A DNA stretch of 64,000 bases from Nautilus pompilius (Eukaryota > Mollusca > Cephalopoda > Nautilida > Nautilidae), in NCBI GenBank assembly GCA_018389105.1, contig JACATO010000120.1, forward strand, positions 1,360,001-1,424,000, read 5' to 3'. Below are positions 1-12,854 of the stretch, one piece after another (within the stretch, counting starts at the first letter, position 1; every line of letters starts with the position of its first letter). The translations under genes were made by a program, and so were the position numbers. The notes under the pieces are model-generated. The model had not been told where the DNA came from, searched no databases, and worked only from the letters and a program-made list of their open reading frames with translations.

Positions 1-848
1 ACTAAAATGTAGAGAGAATTAGGTTTTCCATTTCTGTCATTCAATCCTATATCCACAGAGTTCTGTGTAAACTGCAGAACGCTATGCTTTTTGTACGAAC
101 TACATTAAAAAGTGGTTTATTTGGTCACCCCTTATCTTAGCTTTTACACTATATGACTAAAAAGGCAAATGCTAAAAGCAAAAAAACATTTTCCTACTTT
201 GGACTTGAAAAGCTGTTTCATTACTTCTAATTCAGTGTCAGTACTGTGGGGCCACATACATCTAAGGCCACCCAGTGTATAACAGAACAGTGTTGTGTGC
301 ACCTGTTGGGAGAGAAAATTCTATCCTTTTAGACCACTTGCAACTCATTCCTGGTCACAAATTTCCATTGAATATCACTCTATTGATTTCAAGTTACAAA
401 TTATAAAATCTCTGTATATCAAATATTTCAAACCCATTTTGAATGACCAAATTTCTTCTGTTCCTTATTGTTATTTCAAATTTTTTTCTTGCTTTTCAAA
501 AAATTTATTATATTAATTTGTGCTTCTATTGCACATTGCAGTTTTGATATTTTGGAGTGGGTATTTATTATTGTTAAAAAATGAGCATAAGCTATGTTCA
601 AAATATAGATTTGTACGTTTTTTTGTTATTTTATCCTCCTGCCTTAAGCCAACCATTGTCTTGGATTTTTTTGCTTTTACTTAAGTTTAAAATTTGTTCT
701 GCCACCTTTTAATTTAGTTAAAATGATGTTCATGGCCAGTGATCTGTGTAAAAGCACTCAAAACATGTTTGTTTTTGTTTTTTTACAGAACAAAAACCAG
801 AATGGATGAATTATACATCGATCGAAAGCTCAAATTCTCTAGTTTACA

Positions 849-1030
849 ATGACATTAAAATCATTTGATGAATCTACCTCTGGCTCTGATGCAAGCCTGG
901 AGACAGATAGGAAAGTCATTGATGGTGTTATGGAGCTGTTCTTGAGGGATTCTGTCCCATTTATTGTGCAACAGTTGTTTGAGTGCTTTCACATTTTTGT
1001 GGGGCTTTCAGTAAGCATTTTTCTCAACCC
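849..1030 (+). pseudogene. Possible hAT transposase fragment
   Basis: The open frame from the ATG at 849 contains a segment reading KVIDGVMELFLRDSVPF, followed by VQQLFECFHIFV and then a proline/serine-rich stretch. This resembles the hAT/ZBED pattern in which a D-x-x-L helix and a DS-x-PF motif precede a VE-x-x-x-F helix and PPSR. It is a short resemblance seen by eye. Upstream is an in-frame TAG; downstream the frame ends at 1064, after a C9 run at 1029-1037 that could be a frameshift. Downstream sequence to about 1450 has scraps of open frame that I could not align. The alternative is a chance ORF. No terminal repeats or 8-bp duplication were located. Confidence 0.28.
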
Positions 1031-1936
1031 CCCCCCCAACAGCAAAATCAACAGATTTATTTAGATCAGGGAACAATGGCAGCCAATCATTCTTGCCTAT
1101 CAAATCCGGAAATTTTTCAGGTACCTACATCTGTGTCATTCAGGCCATCACAGGTACCTTGTCCTCCTAGACTGTCAAGGGTTCAGGGTTCATGTAAGTT
1201 GCCAAAATATCTTTTTTGTAGATTTTGGCATTGTTTCTGTGGCCTTAAGGAACAAAAGCCAATGAGGCTTGTCTGTCAGTGGTGATGCTATCCTAAACCA
1301 TAACAGAAGGCACCTCTTGCATTCAACAGATGGTTTTTGGCACTCTATGGACAGAGAAAGAGATTTGGAGGACAAAATGCAGTCATTTTGGGTTATGAAG
1401 GATTGTTTGATCATGAACAATGGTTTATCTCAAAACAGGATTCACAAATGACAGCTGCCAGTGTACTGGGTCTTGAGTAAATGAGAACAATCCAGTCACT
1501 TTTGTTTCTTTTACAGTATCAAGTAGTAGTCTTTCCAGAATTTGTACAGATAGAGTGTGAGCTCTTTTCTGATCACTTTCTGATCTGTTGATTCATTAAC
1601 CTTGAGCTTTTTGGACCTTTTTTTCATGGACCACTGCTGGTTTCCAGAAGTCTGACTGACTGTGACATTTTAAAATTTCTTTGTTGTGAAAATTGCTCAG
1701 CCCGATCTTGGTTTGTCTTTGATAGAGGAGGTTTTTACAAATCAGTCAATAGTATGGGCAATGAATTTCTTCTCATTTATTTTATTTTTGAGTTGATAAA
1801 AGATTTCACTCTTTGTCTTCCCAAATTGGAACAACACTACAACAGCAGAAATGCTTTTGTTATATCTTGCATGATTTGAATGCAAGGCATGACATGTATT
1901 TGGGGGACATATTTTTATCTAATACATGTTTTCAAA

Positions 1937-2105
1937 TGTTTGTGTTTGTTTGTTACTCTTTCATAGCTGAACCGTAGTATCTAGAGGTCCCAAATTTTGG
2001 TTGTAAGAATTTCAGAATCTGGGCAGATTTTTAATCTACTACACATTGACCTAAAGACATTTTCCCCTGTTCAACACTGGGTACCCCAACTAGTAGTAGA
2101 TAATT
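1937..2105 (+). repeat. Dispersed repeat A, copy 1
   Basis: About 170 bp aligns with 55591-55755 on the same strand. Shared blocks, in order, are TTTGTGTTTGTT, TTTCA-AGC-AACC-TAG, CTAGAGG-CCC, CCAAATTTTGG, TTCAGAAT-TGGGCA, the GA-CTAAAG-CATTTT block, and GTACCCCA-CTAG. Similarity fades on both sides, as expected for two old insertions of one element. The element has no recognised coding capacity, poly(A) tail or terminal repeats, so I cannot assign a class. Confidence 0.8.
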
Positions 2106-4041
2106 AGTGCTTTTGATTGGTGCAAATTACAATTCAGCAAATCAGCAGCCTCAAAATTAGCTCTCAAACATTTGGACAAAACTTAAAATGTATTATGTAT
2201 GCCTCTTTAATATACTGTCCATCTGAACTGTAGTGAACAGTATAAGGGCAACAACCCATCTGTGATTTTTTTTTTTTTTAAATCAATTTCAGACATTTTA
2301 TAACAATCCTAGAAATTGTATTTTTATTTAGTTCCCTTTAACAGTGTCATAAGCAGTTAGCTTGTCAGATTCTTAAAAAATAATAAAATACTATTAATCT
2401 AGAATCTCAAGGTTTTACTTTAAAATATTAAATAAAAGAAAAATTATTGATCGAAACCACAAATTAGATGAAGTCTTTTTGGAGGGATTAGAATTAATTC
2501 ATTTGTGTTCAAGACATTCATAGATAATAGTGGCCTGTGTATAAGAGTAAGTTTCTGTTTTGGATCAGTTCAAGATAGTAAAAATATGAGTAAGCACCTA
2601 CCTCTTCCCTTTGAGCACAATCTTTTGTTGTTTTTTTAGATTTAGTTAATCATTTTTTGTGGACTTAACAGATAGCTATACTCTGCAGATAGAATTTTAT
2701 TAGATTTTATAAAAAATTAGAGGTATTTATGTTGAATACAAGGTTTCTTCACTTTATAAGCATAGTATATAACATAAGATTACTAAAATGCATGTTCCAC
2801 AAACCTTAATATCGCAACTTCTGATTGCATATTATTTATTTCATTATATAATGATATCTGGTTAATAGGCTTTCTATGTTCAGGGTGTTGGTATCTGCTT
2901 TTCTATCTCTAATGTTTGTTGGACAACCAGATTCATTGAAAAATATAGTATTAACTTTCATTTTCTGTATTTACTGGTTGAACTGTACACTGTAGTGTGT
3001 GAGACTTATAATTTGCAAGCTATAAATATATACTAAGGCAGAGTCTTCTGCTAACTCGTCAACAGTTACCTGCTTTTCCACAGTCTGAGCTACATTGAGC
3101 ATTTCTTTCTATTAACTGTTTCACTGCCAGCTTTCCACAGGCCCACTTGGTTGACAGTTAGAAAAGATAAATTGAGTTTCAGTTTCATGAGACAGTATTG
3201 ATAAACTGATTTATCATACAAAAATATTTTAAAAGATAATCTTTAGGTAAATGAATCTATAAAGGGTGGTAGAGTTTGTAAACACTAGCTGTTATCTAAA
3301 GCCAGTTGTCAGAATATAGGGTTGATGTAAAAACAGCTGTTACATATGATGAGATATTGTAAACTTTGTGTAGTAGGTATTCTTGTTTAAATACAATTAC
3401 TTGGCTATGAACAGTCATGAAATGCATCTCAAGGAAAAAATAAATATACAAGAATACCATGTTATAGATTTGATGTCTCCATGATAGTAGAAGAAGTTAT
3501 AATAAAAATTGTGTAAACATTTGTTAGATTTTGGTGAAATTAAAATATTTTAATGTTAAAATTTTCCAAGACTGAGCTAGAGTGAAACAACTGAAAACTT
3601 TACAGTCAACAGTATTTTTTTTTGTCTTAAACTACAGTTTGTTTTTATTATTTTTACACTCCTGTTAATACCTTAAGAGGTGAGAAAATGTACTTCTAAT
3701 TCTTTTAACTGTTAAGTGTAGTGGTGAACAAAGTTATTTCATATTTTTAAATAGAATATTAAGTGTTTATTATTTTTGTGTTACATTGTTTAAAAAAAGA
3801 AATCTTTATTGTAATGAAGTCAAGTATTGTTTTGGTATTTTTAGTGGTTCTTTACTAAACATCTTTAGTGTTTTGAGTTCTCATTGAGATGCATTTATAG
3901 AGAAATGAAGCAGTATACGTGAATGATGCACATTTTGCAATATTGTTTTGCTAAAGAATATTACTTTAACAAAAGAAATGCATAATTAATAAAGCAAGCA
4001 AGACAAATGCTTAAGCAGTCTGTTAGTCTCGGTATTATTAC

Positions 4042-4330
4042 ACTTGGGACAATCCAGTGGTAGGCTCTTCACTGCTCAGTTGAGGACCCAAGTTCAAATC
4101 CCATTTGGGATTGGTTTGGTTTGACATATTTCTCTAGCACAGTTTCTTCTCACTTATCTTCACCAGCCAGCTTCATGAGATTCTTCCCAAATCTAAAAAA
4201 TGAAGATTTACAATAAGGCTTTACCTGCCAAAGTTTAAAGCACCAGGTTGTGGCACAGGATTGGCAAATGCTTCCTAGCAGACAATCGCAGCACTATGCT
4301 CCTTCACCAAGGCTGTCTCCTTTGTAAATG
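4042..4330 (+). mobile_element. tRNA-derived SINE, near full length
   Basis: The head has an A-box-like CAATCCAGTGGTAGGCTC and a B-box-like AAGTTCAAATCCC, as in tRNA-derived RNA polymerase III promoters. It is followed by the family's shared central segment (TTGGTTTG-CAT, CTCTAGCA, TTCACCAGCCAG, CATCTAAAAA-TGAAGA). The tail is ATTGGCAA-TGCTTCCTA, then GCAGCACTATG and CTTCACCA-GG-T-TCTCC. This copy and the reverse copy at 38630-38937 share the complete 3' tail, so together they define the element as roughly 300 bp. Confidence 0.8.
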
Positions 4331-6414
4331 TTGGCAAACAACATGACACTACAGTTTAAAAAGTCAGAACTATTTTGGGTAATGCAGTAATTTTTTTTCA
4401 CCGCTATGTGTACTGAATGAAAATATGTAAAGATTTTAACAGATAAACAGCTTATGTTTAGGAAGAAGGAAGGTGGAGGTAAAAAAAAACCCAAGGTTTT
4501 TCTGTTTACTCAATCACCAAATGTTATGGATATTTATGTGGAGGTGTGAATTCTTCTGTTTTATGTGTATTCGGTTGGTTGATATATAGTCTAGTTGTAA
4601 TGTACTTGTCATAATTAATAAAATTGATAATATAATGTATGACAGATAAATAATATATTTTTAATAACAAATAACATAAGAATTATAGAAGCAATTGTTG
4701 CTTTTATAACTGAAAAGGAAAAAGTAAGCAACCTTTTGACTGAGAATTGCTACAGTGAAAATGAAAGCTAGTTACTCGTACAAGAATGAAAATGATTAGA
4801 GAAGACGACTGACAATGATGCATTGTCTGATGTAGTAACCACTTAACTGGAGTCACCCTATCTGGACACGAAAGAAAGTAGCAATATTTAGTGACATAAC
4901 AACTATAATTATCCTTTTAAAAAAGAGAAAATGTGAAAGCAAAAAGTCATTAGATTTGTTTTGTATTGATAGATTGGCTGAATTTATAAATATATATTTT
5001 TTAAACTATTTACTTTGAAATAATGGATTAAATGTTGTTTAATATATCAAGGAAGTGTACTGCAGATTGTTTTTGTTAGTATTGAAGCTTCCCCGAGCTT
5101 ACAAAATTTAAAAAAGGAAGTAATAAACTCATAGTTTTTTGCATTTTTTCCATGGATTAATTTTCAATAATTTTTAAAGAAAATTTCACCAATAATTCGA
5201 ATGTTTAAATGGTTTTAATAATTGATATTGTATTGAGAAAAAAAGAAAGTGAAGCAAAATAATAAAGCATCACTCGGCTTTGAAGATTGATGTTACAGTT
5301 TCTCTTTGCAAATAAGATTACATAAATCTCTGCCTTAGTAGGACACTAATATTACTGAGGGACCTCATTGTAAAACCACTTTTGAGCTCAACATTTGAAT
5401 CCTTTTCCCATTTGAAAAATTCATCATTGAAGGTAATTTGTTCAGTATTTGAAAGTATTAAATGTGAAGTGATCTTCCTTTTTTATGATCACTAAGAGAG
5501 ATAAAAGTTATAATGTGAAGAAACTTATGTTTAAGGTTATTTGATACTCTATGCAGTGGAACTAAATGGAGTGTCCTGAGGAATTTTCAGATGTGTGTGT
5601 GTGTAGCTGGTGTCCCATGAATCTTTGTATAATTTGTTTTGCTACTGAATGTTGAAATCTTGTATTGCATCTAATCAAGGGTTTGTTGAAGACATGATAC
5701 ATAAGAGCATTCAGATATATTTACAATAGTCCTTAAATGTATCTCTTAATTTATTTTATTTTATATAAATTGGTCTAATTGTTTGTTTTTTTTTTAAAAA
5801 AATACATTCACAACTAATTCTGTTAAACAAGTTATTCCTTAAATAGATCATATAATTAAATTAAACACACTAAGTGTATTATACATTAATCATCATCATT
5901 ATTTTGCCTTGGCTCAGAGCAAAACCAGGGAGATGAACAGTCAATGCAGTTTCCTATTGTCTTCCTCAACAAATGCAAAAGCCTTACTAGAATGTTTTAT
6001 TTTTAGAGTTTGAAGAAAACTGGATGAAACCCAGGCAGTTGGTTGAGAAGACAATAAAAGGCAGGGCTAGATTTGCTATAGTGCAAATGGTGCAGCTGTG
6101 TCAGGGACACCATAAGCCTACTAACTACATTATGGTGATGTACAATGAAAGTGGTGAATGGGTTGGTGTCTACATGATTACATTTGTTTGCTACCTGTCC
6201 CATAAAAAAAACAAAAGCATATGACTGAGCAAGCAGAATAGCCAATTTCGCATACATTTTTCAAAAACAATTTTTTCATATAATACAGAGTTAACATTTT
6301 TTAAAATATGTACACGCTCATTATAGTTTTTTCTTAGTCTAAACGCTACACTACATAGAAACACTTAATGTACTACTATATTCTAAATACTTGAACAAAG
6401 CTAAACATGGGGTC

Positions 6415-6527
6415 TCCACAATGTCTTGCACCAGGGTCAGCACAGTACTAAATCTGGCCCAATGCTAAAGAGATGCCAAACAAAGTGGGTCCCAACTGGA
6501 CTATCACGCCACCGTATCCTGTACTAC
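6415..6527 (-). mobile_element. Degraded tRNA-SINE fragment
   Basis: Read on the minus strand, this stretch has GATAGTCCAGTTGG (compare GATAGTCCAGCAG in the copy at 30518-30765) followed by TTTGTTTGGCATCTCTTTAGCAT, which matches the central segment GGTTTGGCATACCTC-CTAGCAT. The section between head and centre is shortened. Old age or partial deletion explains the weak match; chance similarity is possible. Confidence 0.4.
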
Positions 6528-8660
6528 TAAGTAGTTATATCTAAGACTTATGTTGTAGTGTTTCTGATTTTTTTCAATTTTTCTTTTATATTGAGAAGAA
6601 AAATAATTTTCTATATTCTTTGGGTATTCAACAACTAAGGCTATTTTAGTTTAGTTAGTTATTGCTTAACTGAAACATTCTGGAAGTTGATTTTTAGGAA
6701 GCTTTTTAAACCATTGAACAACTTTTTTTTTTGTTTTTCTGTCGTTAGTAAAAACTTTCTGATTGTTGTCAATTTTAAAATATTCCCAACACTGTTACAC
6801 ATCAGTTATTATTTTTAAACTAGTGTAGTTGTCTGAGAGAGGTCAATCTATCATAAAGGGTTGATTAAAAATATATTTAGGAATTTGAAGCCTCAAGAGA
6901 AAAAAGAATCAAGCTGACTAGGATTATTTTAAATTGCAAGCTGAAGACTCATTGCAAAATTATATTATATGAGTAGAATGAATATTGAAGATGCTCTATG
7001 TAACCTAAGTTTAGTATAGACAAAATGTATGGAGAATATAAGATATTGCTTGCCTACATAACAGAAAAGAATTACTCTAAAGAGATATTTTAAAAGACAA
7101 AATAACCTATTACATGTGGGTTCCTACAACTAAATTATTTATAACTGGCTCTAATTTTACTTTTGAATATCAAATCTGTTAATAAGATATATTAGATTTT
7201 TTGCACATGCGTGTTTTTGGTTTGGTCTTGATTTATAATTAACTTTACTTATTGATTGTAATTAGTCAGATAAAAATGTAACCAAGAATTTTAGCTTTTT
7301 ATCTGTTTCTGAATAGAAAAATCATTTTTAAAATAAGGAGGAAAGGTGGGGAAAAAAAATTGTAGAATTTCAATTCAACCATGATGGATGTTTTTTCACT
7401 TTTCCTTGTGGGCCCCATAAAACACCAGCTACAGGCTGGGTCCATCTTGTTGGCACTGGATGAATTGGATAGATCAGAGATCAGGTAACACCAGATTTTA
7501 TCTGTGGGGCAGGGTTCTGAGTTTCTAGGAGGGGTATGAATTGTTAGGTCACAGCTGGCTGGAAGAGAAACTGAGTGTGGATACAAGAAAACCAGAATTG
7601 TGTGCTAAACTGAGAATTGTACAAGGTTTATATTTTTCAGAATATACCTGCTAAAATCATGAAGAAAAATGATTACAAATTTGTTTTTTTGGAACATGCA
7701 TTAAAAAGAGAATAATAATTGTTTATGTTCATTTTTCTCTTTGTGCACTAACCTGGCATTATGGCGCAGTAACTTGAAGCGATTTATAATGACGCTATAT
7801 AAAGTTTCTGTAGGATAAATAAACCAAGGGAACTTGGAACCAGTTCAGATAACATCTAGTTGCCTGGTCATAGCCTTTGCCTGTGTTTTGTGTCTCAAAT
7901 ATCTTTTGTTTTGAAAAATAATTGAGAAAAACAAAATAGTACTTAGAGAATAAAAAAGATTAGCACTATTTTTATTTTTTAATATATATTTTTTTCTTAT
8001 TTGGTTGAATCTTTTCCTAGTTTGTAAAGAATTACTTGGAATGTTTTTCAAAACTGACATTTTTTCTCATGGAATTTATTACATTTAACATATGTAGTTT
8101 TAAAAAGTTTGATGAAAAATAAAATTGTTAGTAGTATCAAAAGAGAAACTTTGCTCTCTACTGATAAACTATTAAAGGTCAATTAATCCATTTAAGTTCA
8201 ATAGAACTGTTTTTTTTTAACTTCTGAAAAGTGATAATGTCGTTGCCATAACAAATCTATGAGCTATCTATCTACTGAGTATAATTAGTGATGACATAAC
8301 TTTTTCACTAACTATTACTCTCAAGATCAACTTAATGGAGAAAAGACTTGCTTTTATGCAGTTTTGTTTCATTAAACCCAAATCATTTTCACAGTTAACA
8401 TATTCATCTAATTAACAAATTTAAGTATTTATTTTTCAGACATTCAATAAATGGCTTTTATGGTTTATTTATACTTTCCTGTACTGAAATAGAATTATTT
8501 ATTTAGATCTGGGTTAATCTCTTCACATCATATGTTTTATGCTTTGTAAATTAAAACTATAGAGAGTGATTTCTATTCTCATAAGTAAAGAGAAATTAAT
8601 TTTTTGTATGTAGAACTCATGCAATCATGAATTTCTTCTTGACTTGAACTTGTACTATGG

Positions 8661-8678
8661 CACCCACCCACCCACCCA
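8661..8678. repeat. (CCCA)n microsatellite
   Basis: CACCCACCCACCCACCCA lies just upstream of a SINE insertion. Confidence 0.95.
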
Positions 8679-8753
8679 TAATTAAGACTGACATACAACA
8701 AATTTAATCCATATGATTACAAAATTTACTTAAGAAAAGTTACTATCAATCTA

Positions 8754-9040
8754 GGGCAGCACAGTAGTCCAGTGGTAGACTACTGGACTGCTGTGGACCA
8801 GGTTTGAATCTTAGTCTGGACCAGCTTGGTTTGGCATACCTCACTAGCATGTTTTGTTTGTTTTTTTGTTCTTCTTCATCAGCTGGTCATGTGAAAAATA
8901 TAATTTTTTTTAAATAGGGGCTTTCTAACTTTAATGTCTGTCAGTTGTCTTACGAATTCCTGCCACTGGAACACAATGGAGTAACTGAGAGGATGTGGAT
9001 GATAGAAAGAAAGCCATCACCACTGTAAATAATTCCTGTG
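8754..9040 (+). mobile_element. tRNA-derived SINE
   Basis: The 5' head reads GGCAGCACAGTAGTCCAGTGG (A box) and GGTTTGAATC (B box). The segment AGTCCAGTGGTAGACTACTGGACT is almost a perfect palindrome, a feature seen again in the copy at 30518-30765. The central segment is CCAGCTTGGTTTGGCATACC, CACTAGCATG and TTCATCAGCTGGTCATGTG. The tail after about 8915 diverges from the other copies. Confidence 0.8.
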
Positions 9041-10146
9041 TGAGTTCTAGAACATCTTTAACAGCATCATCATCTCAAACAAAAGGCAACAACATACTGA
9101 TAATATCAATCTCAATCTAAATAATTTTTTAAGGATATATATTTATATAAATGATAATAATTAAATCCTGCTATACACCTGCCGAAGTACATATTTATTT
9201 ACAATTAATATAAAAAAACTAATTGTAGTTTGTTTACAGATATCCATAACTTATTGTCAAAAAAAATATTTTTATTGATTAAATATACAATTCTATACTA
9301 GACATACAATAAACATTGGTGCTAATGGCTGAAAGAATATTGCAAATGTCATGAAAAAAATTTCATTATTGGCTGTCATACTTCAGTGATGTAAATTATG
9401 AGAATGAGAAGAGATCGTGTAGTTGTTTTTATTGGTTGTACTCCATTAGAAGACTGTAAAAACTTGTATGCTACAACATTAAAACCACTTTCTGCTGCTC
9501 TTTATCTTTATTATAAGGTGTAAAGATGCGAAAAGGCCTACTGTTATTTATTAGCCAGTAGGTTGTTTTGGCTACTACACAACTATATAGCATGTTCTCA
9601 GAAATAATCTCTCCATATTTATTTCTTGGTATACATCTGCTGAAGAGAGAGACAGATAACATTTTTTAACTTTTTTATTGCACTAAAAGTATGATGTATT
9701 TGGAAGAAGATGGATTCATCATGTGCACAAAGAATGGTACAGTGAAAGGCCACTTGTATTTTATTCACTTTCTAAATAGCTATTTATCAGCAGTGATTTC
9801 TGTTGTGAAATTTAGATGAAATAACCATTTGTCTGAGCACAGATTTTTACCCAGACGTCATTATTATTGCAAATACTAAACATCGGAATTGACTAAATAA
9901 AGATCTACTTTGTTTTGTTTTTGTTTGTTTTTTTGTAATTTTTATTTTATTTGAAATGTAAAAGAGTGTTATTTTTAAAAAAAGATGCATTTTTACAGAT
10001 TTTAAAAGGGTTATCAGATGATCTTTTACTGAATAAGTTTTTCCAAAAAAAAAAACAGATTAGATATGCTGTGTGCACGTAGTGGAGAAAGATTGTGTAT
10101 TTATTTCATCTGGAAGAAACTAAGATGTGATTTATTTATAGTCTTG

Positions 10147-10164
10147 TCTCATCTCATCTCATCT
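10147..10164. repeat. (CTCAT)n microsatellite
   Basis: Three and a half units of a pentamer, TCTCATCTCATCTCATCT. Confidence 0.9.
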
Positions 10165-12139
10165 TTCTCTCACTAATATATAATCTGTGTTTGTGTGTGT
10201 GTGTTTGATGTAGAGAGTCTCAGATATATGCAGGGTGGGTGAGACTTAACCATTATGATCAGCTTCAAATTCTGATGCCTAAAATTTACAACATTGTCAG
10301 TTTTAAACCAATTACCTATATGTGATAACCTGCAAATATTTTGCACACACCTACAATATGCAGATCCTATGCCAGTATTTTTTAGACTTGCCACTTGTGC
10401 TGACACTGTTTACTCTGGAAGGTTGCACACTTCAGTGCCCACTCCCTTCCTAAAAGATTTTTTTTTTGGAATTTTTAGCTAGTAACAGCAAAACACATGT
10501 TTGTTTACTGAAGTCTTTACATCATCTCTGTTGATTCGCTTGCATCAAAACTAACAACACAAGAATTTAAAAAGAAGACATGAAACATAATAACAATTTT
10601 TAATTGAAGAATAGAGGAAAAGAAGATGAAGACAAAATAGTTAGTAGGACTTGACATTTGGTCAATTGTAAAGTAATGGTTGGTTTTTGCAGTACAGGAA
10701 GTTTAGTGAAAGTACAGCATGTTTTTATTATTAACTGTGTGGAATAACACCATCACATTTGAGTTCATTCCAGCTTTTCTGTTGTGGCAGAAATAAAATA
10801 TACTTTTTAATATGTCGAAATTTTGCAAACTTTGGCTTTAGCATCTAGATCTCATTTTGAAAGGAAAAAAAAAACATTAAAAAGGACCTAGTTTCAAGAA
10901 TATCTGAAAAGTCTTGATAACTTACTACCTACACTTCAAAAATAACTAAAATAACCTACCAAAACTCTTAATTTTTAGATGTGGAAGGAAACCAGAGTGC
11001 CCAGAAATAAGTAATATAAACCAGTCAGGAATGCATGTTCAGTTTATGGTAATCTTGTATCATGTACATCAAAGTTATAAAGAGGAGGGAGAAAAGAAGG
11101 GGATGAGAGAGAAAGAAGTACACTTAGAAGATGGTCTTATTTATGATAATAAATCTATTTAACTTTCTCTTTACATCATCAGTTGGTCATTAGTTTATTC
11201 TATTCATGGTTCATTATTCATAGTGCGATATCATATTCAGTGATAATGGCAATTTAATGATGCATCAGAATTGCAGTTATATTTGTTAGTTATACGGGAG
11301 TGTAAAATTAAGGGAAACATTGACTGTGGATAAATGGCTGGAAAATGTTAAGAAAAATAAATCTGTAAGAATATGGAGTATTCTTTTTTTTTAAATTGAT
11401 TCTCAAAAGAATTACATGGAAAAGCAGTGAGTGAGTGGCCCATTGCAATCAGCATTCAATGGTATGTTGTACATAAAGCAAATTACACAAGAAAAACTCT
11501 GGCAATACTTGCATCCTGCCAACAGGACTAGCTGTATATGTCTGAGTGTATGTATGCAATAACAAAATCAATATGAACATCTATCTACTGACATAGTCAG
11601 GTCAGTAAGCTTGGTACTTAAATGGGAAAAATAATTTATACTTTTAAAAGCAGTTTTTATTTATTCATAATTATTTACTTGTTTCATCAGTAAGATAATA
11701 AGAAAGATGTTAGATTTTCTGTAATGTTATACTTTGTGCATTTTTTATTTAATAAAAACAAAAAAATAAAATAAAATAAGCACTTTGTCAGCTGCATTCC
11801 ATGTAGTTGCTATTATAGGTTTTCTGCTTCCCATGGAAAAGAATAACGCAAACCATTAAGCTCTTGAGGCTTTCCAATGTTAGTATAAGTCATTGAAGAA
11901 AGTAGTCTTTTACAAGTTAAAAGGGTTAATTAAGAAAGATTTATGTTACTGGCAAATACAGAATGTAAAGTACATATCTGTGTTTAAGCTCACACAAAAT
12001 AATTTGATTTGGTTTCATATTTATTCGTCACCTCTGTTTCCAAGTTCAAGACTAGCTTTCCTGGTTCAGAATCTCATTATTTACTTAGCTGTGAGTAAAT
12101 GGTGGAATGTGTTTGTTTTGTATCTGGTAGGGGTGCTAC

Positions 12140-12520
12140 CTTTGTTTCCCTCTTTTTCTCCTCCCCATCACCACCCTCTCCTTTCATGGTTTTGTTCTGA
12201 AGGTCCCAGGGAGGGGTAATATAACTCCTTCCAGGCAGACCACACGTCATTTATTGTAGCAGTCTAGGCTGGAGTTGCTATCTTGATTTTGGTGTAGGGC
12301 AGCCATTTGTAGCTATCAGCCTACAGACCAAGGTAATTAAAGCCCCAGACAGCAGCTGTGAAAAGGGCCAGAGAGGGGGAGAAAAGGAAAGGAGGGGGAG
12401 AAGCAAACAGCTTTCATAAGAGAAACAACCTCTTTTTATAGTGTAATAGAGTCTCAATCCTTATTTGTCAAATTTACAAGCACTTTGTTTAAGATTCCAC
12501 AGTCACTAGGATTCTTCACC
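12140..12520. promoter_or_regulatory. GC-richer intronic island, candidate conserved element
   Basis: This stretch is distinctly richer in G and C than its surroundings and lacks repeat signatures. It contains a CAGCAGCTGTG E-box, purine-rich GGGAGAAAAGGAAAGGAGGG blocks, and a mixed-composition stretch (TTTCATAAGAGAAACAACC and following). An overlapping open frame (11893-12219) has no recognisable domain. The regulatory role is inferred from composition only. Confidence 0.22.
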
Positions 12521-12829
12521 TATTTCTGGCACTCCATAATAAAAGAAATGGGAGCTAATCTGTGAATGTAATTAATAGAAATTGCCAGAGACTATTAAGA
12601 GCCCTGATGTTGTTGAATGCTGCATATGCTGAGGGAAGTCATTGGCTTAATGCCATATCACACATACTTTTCATGTACTTGCTGTTATTTTTATTACATG
12701 GATGCTGGTGTTTATCTGGATTTGAAAAGATTCCATTTGGGAATCAGTTAATTTAGGCAAATAAGTTTATATAGTCTGCTTGTTATAAACTTATCTCTCA
12801 TTCAAACCCCTCTTACATCACCCCCCCCC

Positions 12830-12854
12830 CACACACACACACACACACACACAC
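12830..12854. repeat. (CA)n microsatellite after a C10 run
   Basis: Ten Cs at 12821-12830 run into about 12 CA units. Confidence 0.95.

Noticed and set aside
6003-6257. Overlapping open frames on both strands near 6.0-6.25 kb
   Set aside because: Neither translation resembles a known domain, and there are no splice or promoter cues.
11893-12219. 108-codon open frame on the + strand
   Set aside because: Hydrophobic, low-information translation without a recognised family; it overlaps the GC-richer island and probably arises by chance.
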